Origin: an uncultured Acidobacteriia bacterium
GTDB taxonomy: Bacteria; Acidobacteriota; Terriglobia; Bryobacterales; Bryobacteraceae
Direction: 5' to 3'
DNA: 64,000 nt
Assembly (NCBI GenBank): GCA_903907865.1
Contig: CAIVPR010000053.1
Location: 39,558-103,557 of the forward strand
The position numbers were made by a program, and so were the translations under genes. The notes under the pieces were generated by a model. The model was not told the origin of the DNA. It worked only from the letters and a program-made list of their open reading frames with translations, and searched no databases. The stretch's first letter is position 1; the number at the start of each line of letters is the position of its first letter. Positions 53,982 through 63,118 of this stretch are shown piece after piece.

Positions 53982-54619
53982 GCGGCACCTCCTTCGGCGC
54001 GGCCCAGGATCTCGTCCGCGAGCAGATGACGGGCGCGCGACAGCCGGGACATTACGGTCCCGATCGGGATCCCCAGCACATACCCGATCTCCTTGTAAGG
54101 CATCCCCTCCAACTCTCGCAGCACCAGCGCCTCCCGGAACTCCGGTTGCAACCGGCCGATCGCGGCACGCACCCGATCACGGTTTTGGCGGTCGATCAGC
54201 CCGCGCTCGGGATCGGGCGCGGCATCCGGACTGCGGTCGGCGGTTTCACTCCACTCGGTTTCCATCGGCGACCTCCCCCGGGTCAAGAAATTCAGCGCCG
54301 TGTTGCGGACAATCGCCAGTAGCCAGGGCCTCGGACTGGCCCCGCACCGCGTGTGCAGGCTGCGCAGCGCCTTCACCAGCGATTCCTGCGCGATGTCCTC
54401 GGCGTCGTGCGGGTTGCGGACCATCCAACGGGCAAAGCTGTAGGCTGCCGCAGCGTGCGGCCAAATGGTGCGCTCGAAGTCGTCAGTCCGCTGGTCCAGT
54501 GCCCGATTCCTTCCCTTATAAACGTAAGAGCCGCCGGACGCGGCGCCGGCATCCGAGGACCACCCGTTCAGCCGGGCCCGGGCGGCGTCAACTTGCGCGC
54601 TTGTTCCTTCAGAGAGCAT
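53978..54619 (-). CDS. ECF RNA polymerase sigma factor
   Basis: The 213-residue frame has sigma region 2 (AAAAYSFARWMVRNPHDAEDIAQESLVKAL, about 57-90) and region 4 (LQPEFREALVLRELEGMPYKEIGYVLGIPIGTVMSRLSRAR, about 157-200). The only ATG before region 2 is at 54619, which gives an extra 50 residues of unremarkable sequence and overlaps a TGTCAT element that looks like part of a promoter. A later non-canonical start after AAGGGAAGG near 54510 is possible. It is paired with the overlapping anti-sigma gene. Confidence 0.88.
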   Translation of the reverse strand: MLSEGTSAQVDAARARLNGWSSDAGAASGGSYVYKGRNRALDQRTDDFERTIWPHAAAAYSFARWMVRNPHDAEDIAQESLVKALRSLHTRCGASPRPWLLAIVRNTALNFLTRGRSPMETEWSETADRSPDAAPDPERGLIDRQNRDRVRAAIGRLQPEFREALVLRELEGMPYKEIGYVLGIPIGTVMSRLSRARHLLADEILGRAEGGAA

Positions 54620-54686
54620 GACACGGCCGGCCGCAACTTTATTCCCGACGCCCGAAACGGGAATTAAACTGTCGGGCCGGTGTCAT
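54618..54686. promoter_or_regulatory. mirror-image ECF-like promoter pair
   Basis: Two GGGAAT-N16/17-TGTCAT arrangements face away from each other: on the plus strand 54659-54664 and 54681-54686, on the minus strand 54646-54641 and 54623-54618. Twelve bases separate the two GGGAAT boxes. Spacing is ECF-like. One arm points to the sigma/anti-sigma pair, the other to the metallophosphoesterase. The minus-strand TGTCAT overlaps the annotated sigma start, so either that start is wrong or the motif is an operator. Confidence 0.5.
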
Positions 54687-54709
54687 GCCAACGGAGGACG
54701 AAATCGAAG

Positions 54710-55648
54710 ATGGCAATTGAAGAACAGTTGGACGGGGCAACCTTGGAGAGGACCGGCAGGCGCGGATTCCTGGAGTGCATGCGGTGAGTCGGCACCGGAG
54801 TCGTTTGGAGTTTCGCGGGCGGCGTGGCAAGTTCCAAGCTATTGGGCGCGGAGCCCGCGGTAGCCGCCGATTTTAGCTTCGTGCAGATCAGCGACACCCA
54901 CATCGGGTTCAACCGCCCGGCCAACCCGGATGTGGTCGGCACGCTGGGCGAGGCGGTCACGAAGATCAACGCCCTATCGAGGCAGCCGGAACTGGTACTG
55001 CATACGGGCGACTTGACGCACTTGGCCAAGGCGGCGGAGTTCGACACGCTGGAACAGTCGCTCAAGGCGCTGCGGCAGCGGGAGGTTTTCTACGTTCCCG
55101 GTGAACACGACGTTGTGGGCGACGATGGACGGCTCTACATGGAGCGGTTCGGCAAGGGCTCGAAGGGGATGGGGTGGCGGAGCTTCGACCACAAGGGCGT
55201 CCACTTTGTCGGCCTGAACAACGGCATGCAGCTGGATGGATGGGGGACCCTCGGCGGGCCGCAGTTGAGCTGGTTGAAGTCGGATCTCAGCGGGCTGTCG
55301 GCCAGCACGCCGGTGGTCGTGTTCGCCCACATTCCGCTTTGGACAGTGGCGCCGGAATGGGGTTGGGGCACGAGGGACGCCGAGGAGGCACTGGGTTACC
55401 TGAAGCGCTTCGGCTCCGTAACCGTTCTCAACGGCCACATCCACCAAGTGATGCGCAAAGTGGAGGGCAACGTGACATTCCATTCGGCGATGTCGACAGC
55501 GTTTCCGCAGCCCGCGCCGGGCAGCGCTCCGTCAGCAGGACCGATGAAGGTGCCGGATGATCGGCTGCGCAAGGTATTGGGAATCACCGAGGTGGCGGTC
55601 GTGGCGGGTCGGCACGAACTGGCGGTGGTGGATTCGACGCTGGGCTGA
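54710..55648 (+). pseudogene. Tat-type metallophosphoesterase with TGA in the signal peptide
   Basis: From ATG 54710 the frame encodes TLERTGRRGFLECMR, a twin-arginine leader, then TGA at 54785-54787. In the same frame VGTGVVWSFAGG, the hydrophobic part, leads to an intact calcineurin-type phosphoesterase: SDTHIGF, HTGDLTHL, PGEHD, AHIPLW and NGHIHQ. The TGA sits where related proteins have tryptophan (TGG). A later GTG or ATG near 54824 would allow cytoplasmic translation without a signal. Reading as written, the export signal is lost. A divergent ECF-like promoter lies just upstream. Confidence 0.8.
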
Positions 55649-55667
55649 GCCGAACACAGCCCCCGAT

Positions 55668-56210
55668 TCAAGGCCGTTCCGGCTTCGCCACCGCCATCAA
55701 CCGCGAACTAATCCGCAGATTCTTGGCCTTGGCGGCCTCTGCATTGATCTCTACGCGGATCTTGCCCTTCTCCATCCACAAATTGGCCACGCCGCCCTGG
55801 GCGATAAAGTCGCTGGAGTCTCCCACGGTGAAGACGGGGGCATCCTTGACCGCGTCGAGGATGAAGCGGAACCGCAGGCGTTCGGAACTGGAGACGAAGA
55901 GGATATCGCAGCCTGTGGCCTGCCTGACATCGGACAGCTGCCGGACACGAAGTGTCCGTGCCCCGACCGCCTTGCCCCCTGCAAGCGACTCCAGCGTCTT
56001 GCCGAAGGGGTTGCGTCCCAAGACACAGATGTTGACGGGAGCTGTGGGGGACGGGAACGAATCCGCGGGCCACTCGACGAAACTCGGGAAGTTGACCAGG
56101 AAGCCAGCCTTCACCTCGTACTCGTCGGCCTGTTCCAAAGGGCGCAGATCCGCCGGAAGGCCGAGGAGGAGAAGGCCTCCGAGGATTCCGATATGGAGTC
56201 TGGCGCGCAT
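55668..56210 (-). CDS. YfiR-family periplasmic regulator (DUF4154)
   Basis: The 180-residue protein has a signal peptide and a DUF4154 domain: EVKAGFLVNFPSFVEWPADSF, VLGRNPFGKTLESLAG, CDILFVSSSE and ISSRLMAVAK. YfiR represses the diguanylate cyclase YfiN from the periplasm and is inactivated by redox changes or by outer-membrane partners. Here it is the last gene of a minus-strand operon with a TonB receptor and a CHASE8-like GGDEF-EAL protein. It may relay receptor state to that enzyme. Confidence 0.88.
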   Translation of the reverse strand: MRARLHIGILGGLLLLGLPADLRPLEQADEYEVKAGFLVNFPSFVEWPADSFPSPTAPVNICVLGRNPFGKTLESLAGGKAVGARTLRVRQLSDVRQATGCDILFVSSSERLRFRFILDAVKDAPVFTVGDSSDFIAQGGVANLWMEKGKIRVEINAEAAKAKNLRISSRLMAVAKPERP

Positions 56211-56219
56211 CTGGTCCAG

Positions 56220-58232
56220 CTAAAACCGCCACGTCAATTTCGCGAACGCCTGCCGGGTCACCGCGGTATTCAAGAACAGGCCGGAGATGTCCACGTACTC
56301 AAAATGCTTCCCCACCGTCAAGTTCTGCCCGCTGATGCTCAGTTCCAGCGCGTCGTTGATGCGCCATCCCAGCCGGGTGTCCAACCGTACGTAACCCGCG
56401 ATGTTTTGGACTGAAAGCGCAGACACGTACTTGATGCTGGCGTCCCAATCGACGCGCTTGGAAAGGTTCAGTGCCGATCGCGCCTGTATTTGGTGGCGCG
56501 GCGCGTCGCCGCGGATGGTCGCGATCACCGAGTCGTGGCTGTCCGCGTTGGGATGCACGGACATGCTGAGCAGGGAGTAGGCTCCCGAGAGCTTCCATGC
56601 CTCGCTAGCCTTCCACGTGGTGGAGAGTTCGGCTCCGAAATTGCGCGCGTGAGCCTTGTCCGAAAAGGTCCCCGGAATCACCAGCAACGGCGACGCGCCG
56701 ACCAAGCGGACAAACGGCGCGCCGGGCTCCAAGGTCTGGAGGTGTTCGTAGTAACTGAGGAACGTGGTGGCATCCACCGAAAGGCGCGGAGCCACTTGGG
56801 CGCGATAGCCCAGTTCGAAGTCGCGTAGTTGCTCGGCCGCATGTTTGGCCCCGGAAACCACCACCATTCCCGCGCCGAACCCGGGCACGGGCACCACGCT
56901 GTACGGAAAATTGACCTCGAAGTCGAACCGGTCCGGCTGCCGGATGGCGCGGGACGCGGAAAACCATAGGCTGGACTTTTCCGTCCGCTGCCACACCAGT
57001 TGGGCGCTGGGCTCGAACTCGAATCCCGTATAGGCATTGCGCTCGAACTTTGAGCCGACCGTGAGGGAAACCGACTTGCCGAGACGGATTTCGTCCTGAA
57101 CGAAGGCGGATGCGAGGTTGTCCACGCGGACTGGTCTCAGCACCGAAAAGGCATAGGGCGTGTTGGGGCTCTCGGTCTCCCGTGTCGACCGGAAGGCAAG
57201 GCCCCAAACGACGTCATTGCGGGAGCCGACTCCGATGTGGTTTTCAAATTCAACATCTGCGGAGTTCTCTGTCAGGCGGATGCCGGACTCGGTCCGACGA
57301 ATCGCGCTGTCATAGACCTGCAGCGACGTGGAAGAGCCGTCAGTGTAGGTGTGTTCCCAGCGGGCCATGAGGTCGCCCGAGTCAGAGTCGATCGGTTGGT
57401 TTGTCGCCAACGCAACCGGAGGTGGACCCGGCAGGATCGCGCGGGCGGTCCCGCCCCCGTTCGTAGCGCGGTACTCACCCTGGATGGACAAGGTGTCCTG
57501 CGAGGTCAGGCCCAGGTCGGTGCGGAAACCACCCATGGCACCGCGCCACCCGTCGGCCGCGGGGGATCCGCTTGGCAGGGTTGATTTGTTGATGTCAAAA
57601 TACTTGCCGAAGGCGCGGAACGCCCCGCGCGAGCCTGCGGCACCGCCGTATTGGACCAACGTCGAATTGGTTTCCCGCGTCCCGGAACTGGCCGTGACGA
57701 GGCGGCCTTTGGTGTCCGCAGCGCTCTTGGTGATGATATTGATCACGCCGTTGACCGCGTTGGCCCCCCAAACCGTACCTCCGGGCCCGCGGATGACCTC
57801 AATGCGTTCGATGTTCTCCGGCGGGATGTCCAGCTGGTCCCAGAAGACACCCGCGAAGCTGTTGATGTAGACCGTGCGCCCGTCAATGAGGACAAGGACC
57901 TTGTTGGAGTAGAGATTGTTGAAACCCCGGATCGTGATCGCCCATTGGTTGGAGGCTATCTGTGCCACCTGGACGCCGGGGGCCATGCGCAGCAGATCCG
58001 GAATATTGGACGCGCCGGACCGCCTTATGTCCTCTTGGCTGATCACGAAGACCGCGGCGCCGGCTCTCGACAGTGTCTGCTCCTTCTTGGACACCGACGT
58101 GACCTCGATGTCCATGAGTTCCTCCAGACTCGCCGCCGCGATGTTCTTCGGCGGAACAGGCGTCTGGGCGTGAACGGCAAAGCGTGTCACGCAGAGGAGG
58201 ACCATGAGTGCCAGTAGACGGACAACGTTCAT
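56220..58232 (-). CDS. TonB-dependent outer-membrane receptor
   Basis: The 670-residue protein starts at ATG 58230-58232 (signal peptide ending AVHAQ). It shows a short leader region with LEELMDIEVTSVSKKEQ, a plug (GVQVAQIASNQWAITIRGFN, VLVLIDGRTVY, IERIEVIRGPGGTVWGANAVNGVINI) and a 22-strand-type barrel ending FAKLTWRF with a terminal phenylalanine. Its start overlaps the stop of the upstream GGDEF-EAL gene. A receptor in this position probably senses or imports a ligand and feeds c-di-GMP control. Confidence 0.92.
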   Translation of the reverse strand: MNVVRLLALMVLLCVTRFAVHAQTPVPPKNIAAASLEELMDIEVTSVSKKEQTLSRAGAAVFVISQEDIRRSGASNIPDLLRMAPGVQVAQIASNQWAITIRGFNNLYSNKVLVLIDGRTVYINSFAGVFWDQLDIPPENIERIEVIRGPGGTVWGANAVNGVINIITKSAADTKGRLVTASSGTRETNSTLVQYGGAAGSRGAFRAFGKYFDINKSTLPSGSPAADGWRGAMGGFRTDLGLTSQDTLSIQGEYRATNGGGTARAILPGPPPVALATNQPIDSDSGDLMARWEHTYTDGSSTSLQVYDSAIRRTESGIRLTENSADVEFENHIGVGSRNDVVWGLAFRSTRETESPNTPYAFSVLRPVRVDNLASAFVQDEIRLGKSVSLTVGSKFERNAYTGFEFEPSAQLVWQRTEKSSLWFSASRAIRQPDRFDFEVNFPYSVVPVPGFGAGMVVVSGAKHAAEQLRDFELGYRAQVAPRLSVDATTFLSYYEHLQTLEPGAPFVRLVGASPLLVIPGTFSDKAHARNFGAELSTTWKASEAWKLSGAYSLLSMSVHPNADSHDSVIATIRGDAPRHQIQARSALNLSKRVDWDASIKYVSALSVQNIAGYVRLDTRLGWRINDALELSISGQNLTVGKHFEYVDISGLFLNTAVTRQAFAKLTWRF

Positions 58233-60685
58233 CTCGCATACTCCTTGTTCTTCGAAAACGCTCGTGCCAACAATTCGACCTGCAATAGACTCTCCATCTC
58301 GGCGGCCGGCACGGGCACGGAGAAGTAGAACCCCTGGACCCGGGCGCATCCCAGCCAGATCAGCGTTTGCAGTTGATCCTTGGTTTCCACGCCTTCGGCG
58401 ATCACGTCCATTGACATGGACCTCGCCAAATCAACAATGGTGCGCACGATCTCCCAACTTTCTTCGTTCTTGCCCAGCTCGTTCACGAAGGACCTGTCGA
58501 TCTTGACGGTTTCGAACGGCAGCCGGCTCAGATAGCTGAGCGAGGAATAGCCCGTTCCAAAGTCGTCGATCTCCAATCCGATTCCCAGATCGCGGAGATG
58601 CCGGAGCGTGTCGATGGTCTCCTCGGGATTTCCCATCACGGCGCTCTCGGTGACTTCCAGCTTCAGGGTTCCGGGCTGGAGACCGGATTCGTCCAAAATC
58701 CGCCGGACGTCATCCACAAAACCGGGGGCCGCCAACTGCTTGAAGGAGACATTGACGGCGATGGTGAGCGGCGTATCCATGGGAAACTTGCGCTGCCAAG
58801 CCGCCATTTGCCCGCAGGCCTGTTGGAGGACCCACCTTCCGATCGGTACGATCTGGTCCGTCTCCTCGGCAATCGGAATGAACTCCGTGGGCTGGACCAT
58901 GCCGCGTTCCGGATGGTCCCACCGGATCAGAGTCTCGCAGCCGGTGATCCGGTTGTTCCCCACAGAGAACTGGGGCTGGTAGAAGAGGACGAGTTGGTTG
59001 GATTCGACCACGTTCCGCAGTTCGGTCTCGATTTCGAGCCGCGCAATGGCCTGTTCGCGCATGCCCTCGTCGAACAACGCGGACCGCGCCTTGCCGGTAG
59101 TCTTGGCGTGGTACATCGCGGTGTCGGCGTTGCGCAACAACTGCTCGGCGGTGTCGCCCGAGGAACCCATGGCGATTCCGATGCTGACGCTGGCAAAAAC
59201 CTGCCGCCCGCTGATGGAGAAAGGCGTGGCAAAGGTCTGGAGGATCTGGTCGGCGAGCAAGGTGGCTTCAACAGGCAAGCTGATCCTATTCAGGAGGACG
59301 GCGAATTCGTCGCCCCCGAGCCGCGCGACCACAGCCGAACTGTTCTGCGCCGCACCGCTGCCTATCGGCAGCACGATTCGCAGGAGGCGCGCGGAGATTT
59401 CCTCCAGCAGTTCGTCCCCGGCGGCGTGCCCGAGGCTGTCGTTCACCAGCTTGAAGCGGTCGAGATCCAGAAAAAGGACGGCGAACTGGATGTCCTGCCG
59501 ACGGGCCGCATCGAGGGCGCTCTCCAGCCGGTCGAGGAAGTAGAGGCGGTTCGGAAGCCCGGTCAGCGGGTCGGCGATCTTGCCCGCCGTGATGTCGGTC
59601 TGGGAACCCGCCATGCGGACGGCCACGCCGGAATCGTCGCGAACGGCGATTCCCCGGCTCAACATCCAGACGTAGGCACCGCCCTTTTGGCGCATGCGGT
59701 ATTCGCTGACAAACTCGGCTGTGGTGCCTTTGCGGTGCGCCGCGATCTCCGAGCGAACGCGCTCCCGGTCCGCAGGGTGGATCAGTTGGAACCAATCCTC
59801 CGGGCTGTTCCACGGCTGTTCCTCCGGGTAGCCCAGCATTTCGTTCCAGCGGGAGGAAAAATATACCTCGCCGGTGCTGAGCTTCCAGTCCCAGAGCCCG
59901 TCGTTGGCCCCGCGCGCCGCCAGTGCGTAGCGCTCCTCGCTCTCGCGCAGCTTTTCTTCGGCACCGCGCCGGGCCTGCTCCCGGATCTCGATCTGGGCCA
60001 GCATCTCATTGAAGGATTGGATGAGGAAGCCGATCTCGTCGTCAGCCCGGCGCTCGGCCCGTACCGAGTAATCCTTGGTGGTGGAAACCCGGCGGGCTAC
60101 CTCGGAGAGTTCGGCGATGGGCTCGATGATGGTCCGCTGCATGCGGGTGCTGAAGACGAGGGCGACCCCCAGGGACACAAGGAGTACGAGCGTGACAATG
60201 CCGCTGTAGCGCGTGAGCCGGGAATCAACCTCGGCTGTGCTGGCGATCAGGACCACCGCCCCGACCCGCTCGCCGGACAACATGACGGACCGCACCACCT
60301 GCAGTTCGCCCTCCGCCGGATAGACCCCGTCCGGCCGCGGCTTTTCGGCTGGCGGCGGGATGTTGGGTGTTCGGCGGAACCAGGCGAAAAGGCGGTCCTG
60401 GCGGTCGTAGACGGCGGCTGCGACGAGATTGGGATCGCTGCGGAGGGCATTCAGCGTGTCCGTGGCGGCCTTTTCGTCGTTGAAGCTCAAGGCCGCCGTG
60501 CTGCTGTCGGCCGCGATGGCCGCTTGGGTGGAAAGCTCGCGGGTGGCGGCTCCGCGGGATTCGAACTTCTCGTAACCGAAGAGGAAAATACCGGCCAACA
60601 GCAATGCGAAACTTCCGTTAAGCAGGACTACAAAGGAGAGTTTGAAACGAATCGAACTGTCGGCAAACCAGGAGGCAAATTTCAC
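58229..60685 (-). CDS. CHASE8-like, HAMP, PAS, GGDEF-EAL c-di-GMP enzyme (YfiN-like)
   Basis: With GTG 60685 the protein has 818 residues; GGAGAT stands before it as ribosome site. Order: helix, CHASE8-like periplasmic domain (about 40-150), helix, HAMP (about 190-245), PAS/PAC (about 265-385), GGDEF (RLGGDEFAVLL intact), EAL. In the EAL domain the key E of ETLIRW, EVTES, DDFGTGYSSL and AEGVET are all present, so both synthesis and breakdown of c-di-GMP are possible. YfiN proteins have the same N-terminus but lack EAL. It overlaps the TonB receptor gene by ATGA. Confidence 0.92.
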   Translation of the reverse strand: MKFASWFADSSIRFKLSFVVLLNGSFALLLAGIFLFGYEKFESRGAATRELSTQAAIAADSSTAALSFNDEKAATDTLNALRSDPNLVAAAVYDRQDRLFAWFRRTPNIPPPAEKPRPDGVYPAEGELQVVRSVMLSGERVGAVVLIASTAEVDSRLTRYSGIVTLVLLVSLGVALVFSTRMQRTIIEPIAELSEVARRVSTTKDYSVRAERRADDEIGFLIQSFNEMLAQIEIREQARRGAEEKLRESEERYALAARGANDGLWDWKLSTGEVYFSSRWNEMLGYPEEQPWNSPEDWFQLIHPADRERVRSEIAAHRKGTTAEFVSEYRMRQKGGAYVWMLSRGIAVRDDSGVAVRMAGSQTDITAGKIADPLTGLPNRLYFLDRLESALDAARRQDIQFAVLFLDLDRFKLVNDSLGHAAGDELLEEISARLLRIVLPIGSGAAQNSSAVVARLGGDEFAVLLNRISLPVEATLLADQILQTFATPFSISGRQVFASVSIGIAMGSSGDTAEQLLRNADTAMYHAKTTGKARSALFDEGMREQAIARLEIETELRNVVESNQLVLFYQPQFSVGNNRITGCETLIRWDHPERGMVQPTEFIPIAEETDQIVPIGRWVLQQACGQMAAWQRKFPMDTPLTIAVNVSFKQLAAPGFVDDVRRILDESGLQPGTLKLEVTESAVMGNPEETIDTLRHLRDLGIGLEIDDFGTGYSSLSYLSRLPFETVKIDRSFVNELGKNEESWEIVRTIVDLARSMSMDVIAEGVETKDQLQTLIWLGCARVQGFYFSVPVPAAEMESLLQVELLARAFSKNKEYAR

Positions 60686-61123
60686 GGACAGGATCTCCGT
60701 AGAACGAGGGCATTCCTGGGCATCCGCCGAACCGTGAGTATCAACATGTCGGGCACGAACGATCCAGTCCGTATCCATTCAATGGTACCAATACGGGCGG
60801 ACCCGATGTGCGGTCGGGATGGAGGGAACTTGCCGGACTATTTGAGGTGGCTGGGCGTCCGCCGAAGGTTCCACGCCGGCGACGTCCTCAAAGTGGCATT
60901 CACCTCTTCAAGGGAGCCAAAGAAGCCGGCAAACCGGTCTTCCAGTTGTTTGGGCCGCGGACGGGCCGGGTTGAAATCGCGGTGCCGGAACTGACCAACA
61001 AACCCGATGACGGCCGTGCCCATGGGACGGTACTCGTGGGTGCCCTGCGCCCAAGCCAAGCCCCCTGGCTCGTCGATCCAAACGGCAAATCCCATTGGCG
61101 TGCTCGCGGAAGTTGGTGCCCGG
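60686..61123. other. intergenic region without a recognised gene
   Basis: Between the GGDEF-EAL gene and the Fis-type gene lie 438 bases. Short open frames exist on both strands, including one of 85 codons on the minus strand (60838-61095) and one on the plus strand continuing antisense into the Fis gene. None shows a domain, ribosome site or family match I recognise. It probably holds the promoter of the c-di-GMP operon and may include a decayed gene. Confidence 0.4.
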
Positions 61124-61405
61124 CTAGGAGGCTAGCCGCTTGGCCATCGGAGGCCGGGCCGTGGCGCTGCCCGCGGGTTTGCGCAGACGCTTCCCGCCGA
61201 TCTGGTGGGCCATCATTTTCCGAAGCAGGGTGTTGCGGTGAATGCCGAGAAGCCGGGCCGCCTCGGACTGGTGGCCGTTCGTGCGGTCCAGGACGCGGTC
61301 GATCATTCCCTTCTCCAAGATCTCCACCGCCTCCTCCAGAAAGAGGCCGCCCTCCAGCAGATGATCGATAAGTGCGTCGAAATGGTCCTTCATGTGTGCC
61401 ATCAA
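61124..61405 (-). CDS. small Fis-type helix-turn-helix protein
   Basis: The 93-residue protein has a helical start (DALIDHLLEGGLFLEEAVEILEKGMID) and a Fis/NtrC-C-type HTH (NGHQSEAARLLGIHRNTLLRKM). A basic tail of 25 residues follows. This is the DNA-binding end of an enhancer-binding protein without an AAA+ domain, similar to Fis or to small stand-alone HTH_8 proteins of Acidobacteria. It may be a nucleoid-associated or local regulator. It lies 13 bases after cvpA on the same strand. Confidence 0.85.
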   Translation of the reverse strand: MMAHMKDHFDALIDHLLEGGLFLEEAVEILEKGMIDRVLDRTNGHQSEAARLLGIHRNTLLRKMMAHQIGGKRLRKPAGSATARPPMAKRLAS

Positions 61406-61418
61406 TAAAGCCAGTCGG

Positions 61419-61985
61419 TTAAAAATTAACGCCGCGACCCGCCGGGGCCGCTTCCTGCAATGCCGTCTTGAGCTTGGAATAGTACTTCTGGAAGTTCTGT
61501 TTCAGATCCATGGGCGCTATGGCAACGAAGAAATGCGAGGCTTCCAGTACGTAGGGCGCAATCCGCGAGTGTACCATCGCGTCGGGCGCGGCGTCTTTGT
61601 CGGCATGCGGACCGAAGGCCATGAACGCCGTTAGCAGGGCCGTAGAGATCAAGATACCCTTGAGCAAGCCGAAGGCGCCGCCCAGGAGCCGGTCCACGAT
61701 CGACAAGCCAATTGTCCGCAGGAACTTCTCGATGATCCATGAGACGGTGGATCCGGCCATCAGCACCAACGCGACCACGATGAAGAACCCGAGCAAGTTG
61801 GCGACCCTTGGCGAGGCCACGTACGGGGCCACGAACGAGCCCGCATAGCCGTAGAACCACATCCCGAGCACGAGGGCCAGCAACGACGCGGCGAAGCCCA
61901 CAATTTCGCGCGTGAAGCCCCGGGCTAGGCTGCGGGCCGTCGTGTAGCCAAGGATCACGAGCAACAGAATGTCGAGCCAGTTCAT
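61419..61985 (-). CDS. cvpA: CvpA family membrane protein
   Basis: The 188-residue protein starts at ATG 61983-61985 ([15 protein letters not shown]), overlapping the purC stop by ATGA. It has four membrane helices with the conserved [25 protein letters not shown] and [16 protein letters not shown] segments. CvpA proteins are needed for colicin V production and for envelope stress tolerance in other bacteria. Linkage to a purine gene recalls cvpA-purF in enterobacteria. The longer frame to 62087 is antisense-like. Confidence 0.88.
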   Translation of the reverse strand: MNWLDILLLVILGYTTARSLARGFTREIVGFAASLLALVLGMWFYGYAGSFVAPYVASPRVANLLGFFIVVALVLMAGSTVSWIIEKFLRTIGLSIVDRLLGGAFGLLKGILISTALLTAFMAFGPHADKDAAPDAMVHSRIAPYVLEASHFFVAIAPMDLKQNFQKYYSKLKTALQEAAPAGRGVNF

Positions 61986-62869
61986 AGCTGCCTGCCGGTG
62001 ATGCGGAAGTAGGCCTCGTGATACTTGGCCGAAGTCTTCTCGACGACGTCGCGGGGCAGGTCCGGGGCTGGCGGCGTCTTGTCCCAATCGAGCGTTTCGA
62101 GGTAGTCGCGGACGAATTGCTTGTCGAACGACTTCTGGGGGCCGCCCGGGGCGTACTCGTCGGCTGGCCAGTAGCGGGAGGAATCGGGTGTCAGGACCTC
62201 GTCGCCCAGGAGCAGCGTGCCGTCGTGCCAGCCGAACTCGAACTTGGTATCCGCGAGGATGATGCCGCGGGAGGCTGCGTGCTCGGCAGCGCGGGCGTAG
62301 ATGCGGAGCGTCAAATCGCGCAGGGTCTCGGCGGTCTCAAGGCCCACGGCTGCGGCGGCCTCGGCAAACGAGATGTTCTCGTCGTGGCCTGTGGCGGCCT
62401 TGGACGCGGGCGTAAAGATGGGCTCGGGAAGGCGGCTGCTTTCGAGCAGTCCAGCGGGCAGCGGGATGCCGCAGATGCCGCCGGTGCGTTTGTAGTCCTT
62501 CCAGCCGGAGCCGGAGACATAGCCGCGCGCCACGCATTCGACCGGCTCCATGCGGCAGCGCTTCACGTACATGGAGCGGCCCTCGAGCTGGTCGTGGAAC
62601 GGGTGCAGTTGTGCCGGGAAGTCGGCAACCTCTGTCGCGATCAGGTGGTTGGGGACGATGTCCTTCAACAGCTCGAACCAGAACAGCGACATCTGGGTGA
62701 GGACGCGGCCCTTGCCCGGGATGCCCTGGGGGAGAACGCAGTCGAAGGCCGAGATGCGGTCGGTAGCGACGATGAGGAGGTCGTCGCCGACGGCGTAGAC
62801 GTCGCGGACTTTGCCGGTGGCGATTCGCTCGATGCCTGGGAGCTCTGTGTTGGTGATGACGGGGGCCAC
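61982..62869 (-). CDS. purC: phosphoribosylaminoimidazole-succinocarboxamide synthase
   Basis: The 295-residue SAICAR synthetase starts at GTG 62869; the open frame upstream is low-quality leader. Visible features are the ATP-binding [53 protein letters not shown] and a late [13 protein letters not shown]. The size and motifs fit the yeast-like (about 300-residue) class. It joins CAIR and aspartate in purine synthesis. It heads the purC-cvpA pair. Confidence 0.95.
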   Translation of the reverse strand: MAPVITNTELPGIERIATGKVRDVYAVGDDLLIVATDRISAFDCVLPQGIPGKGRVLTQMSLFWFELLKDIVPNHLIATEVADFPAQLHPFHDQLEGRSMYVKRCRMEPVECVARGYVSGSGWKDYKRTGGICGIPLPAGLLESSRLPEPIFTPASKAATGHDENISFAEAAAAVGLETAETLRDLTLRIYARAAEHAASRGIILADTKFEFGWHDGTLLLGDEVLTPDSSRYWPADEYAPGGPQKSFDKQFVRDYLETLDWDKTPPAPDLPRDVVEKTSAKYHEAYFRITGRQL

Positions 62870-63118
62870 GTTTCCAGTATTACCGAAGGGGTGCGCTGGG
62901 GCAGGACGGGGCTGGTGTTTGCAGGGTTCCGGTTCGGCGCTGGTTTCCGAAATGGCCACGATTGGCGACACCGACATCGACAGGATGAATCTAGAAAAGG
63001 CAGTTGCCTGCGCTTCAGCGGAGAACAAGGGCTTGATTGCAAGAGTCTTACGCTGGTCGCTCGCTCATTCGTTGGGTGAATAGCTGCGCAGGGCACGAAC
63101 AAACACTCCGTTGAAAGT
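62870..63118. other. intergenic region with repeat-arm fragment at 63096-63109
   Basis: No gene was found in these 249 bases. At 63096-63109 the sequence CGAACAAACACTCC matches the outer arm of the convergent-gene repeat (13 of 14 bases of copy 3), and similarity stops abruptly nine bases before the stop of the IS110 transposase. This suggests the IS end lies between 63110 and 63118. The rest is presumably the purC promoter region. Confidence 0.5.

Noticed and set aside
58229..60685. Inactive EAL domain because the motif reads ETL
   Set aside because: The metal-binding glutamate is present and the other signature residues are intact; ETL occurs in active phosphodiesterases.
60838..61095. 85-codon minus-strand frame between the GGDEF-EAL and Fis-type genes
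   Set aside because: No domain, ribosome site or plausible composition; a plus-strand frame of similar quality overlaps it.
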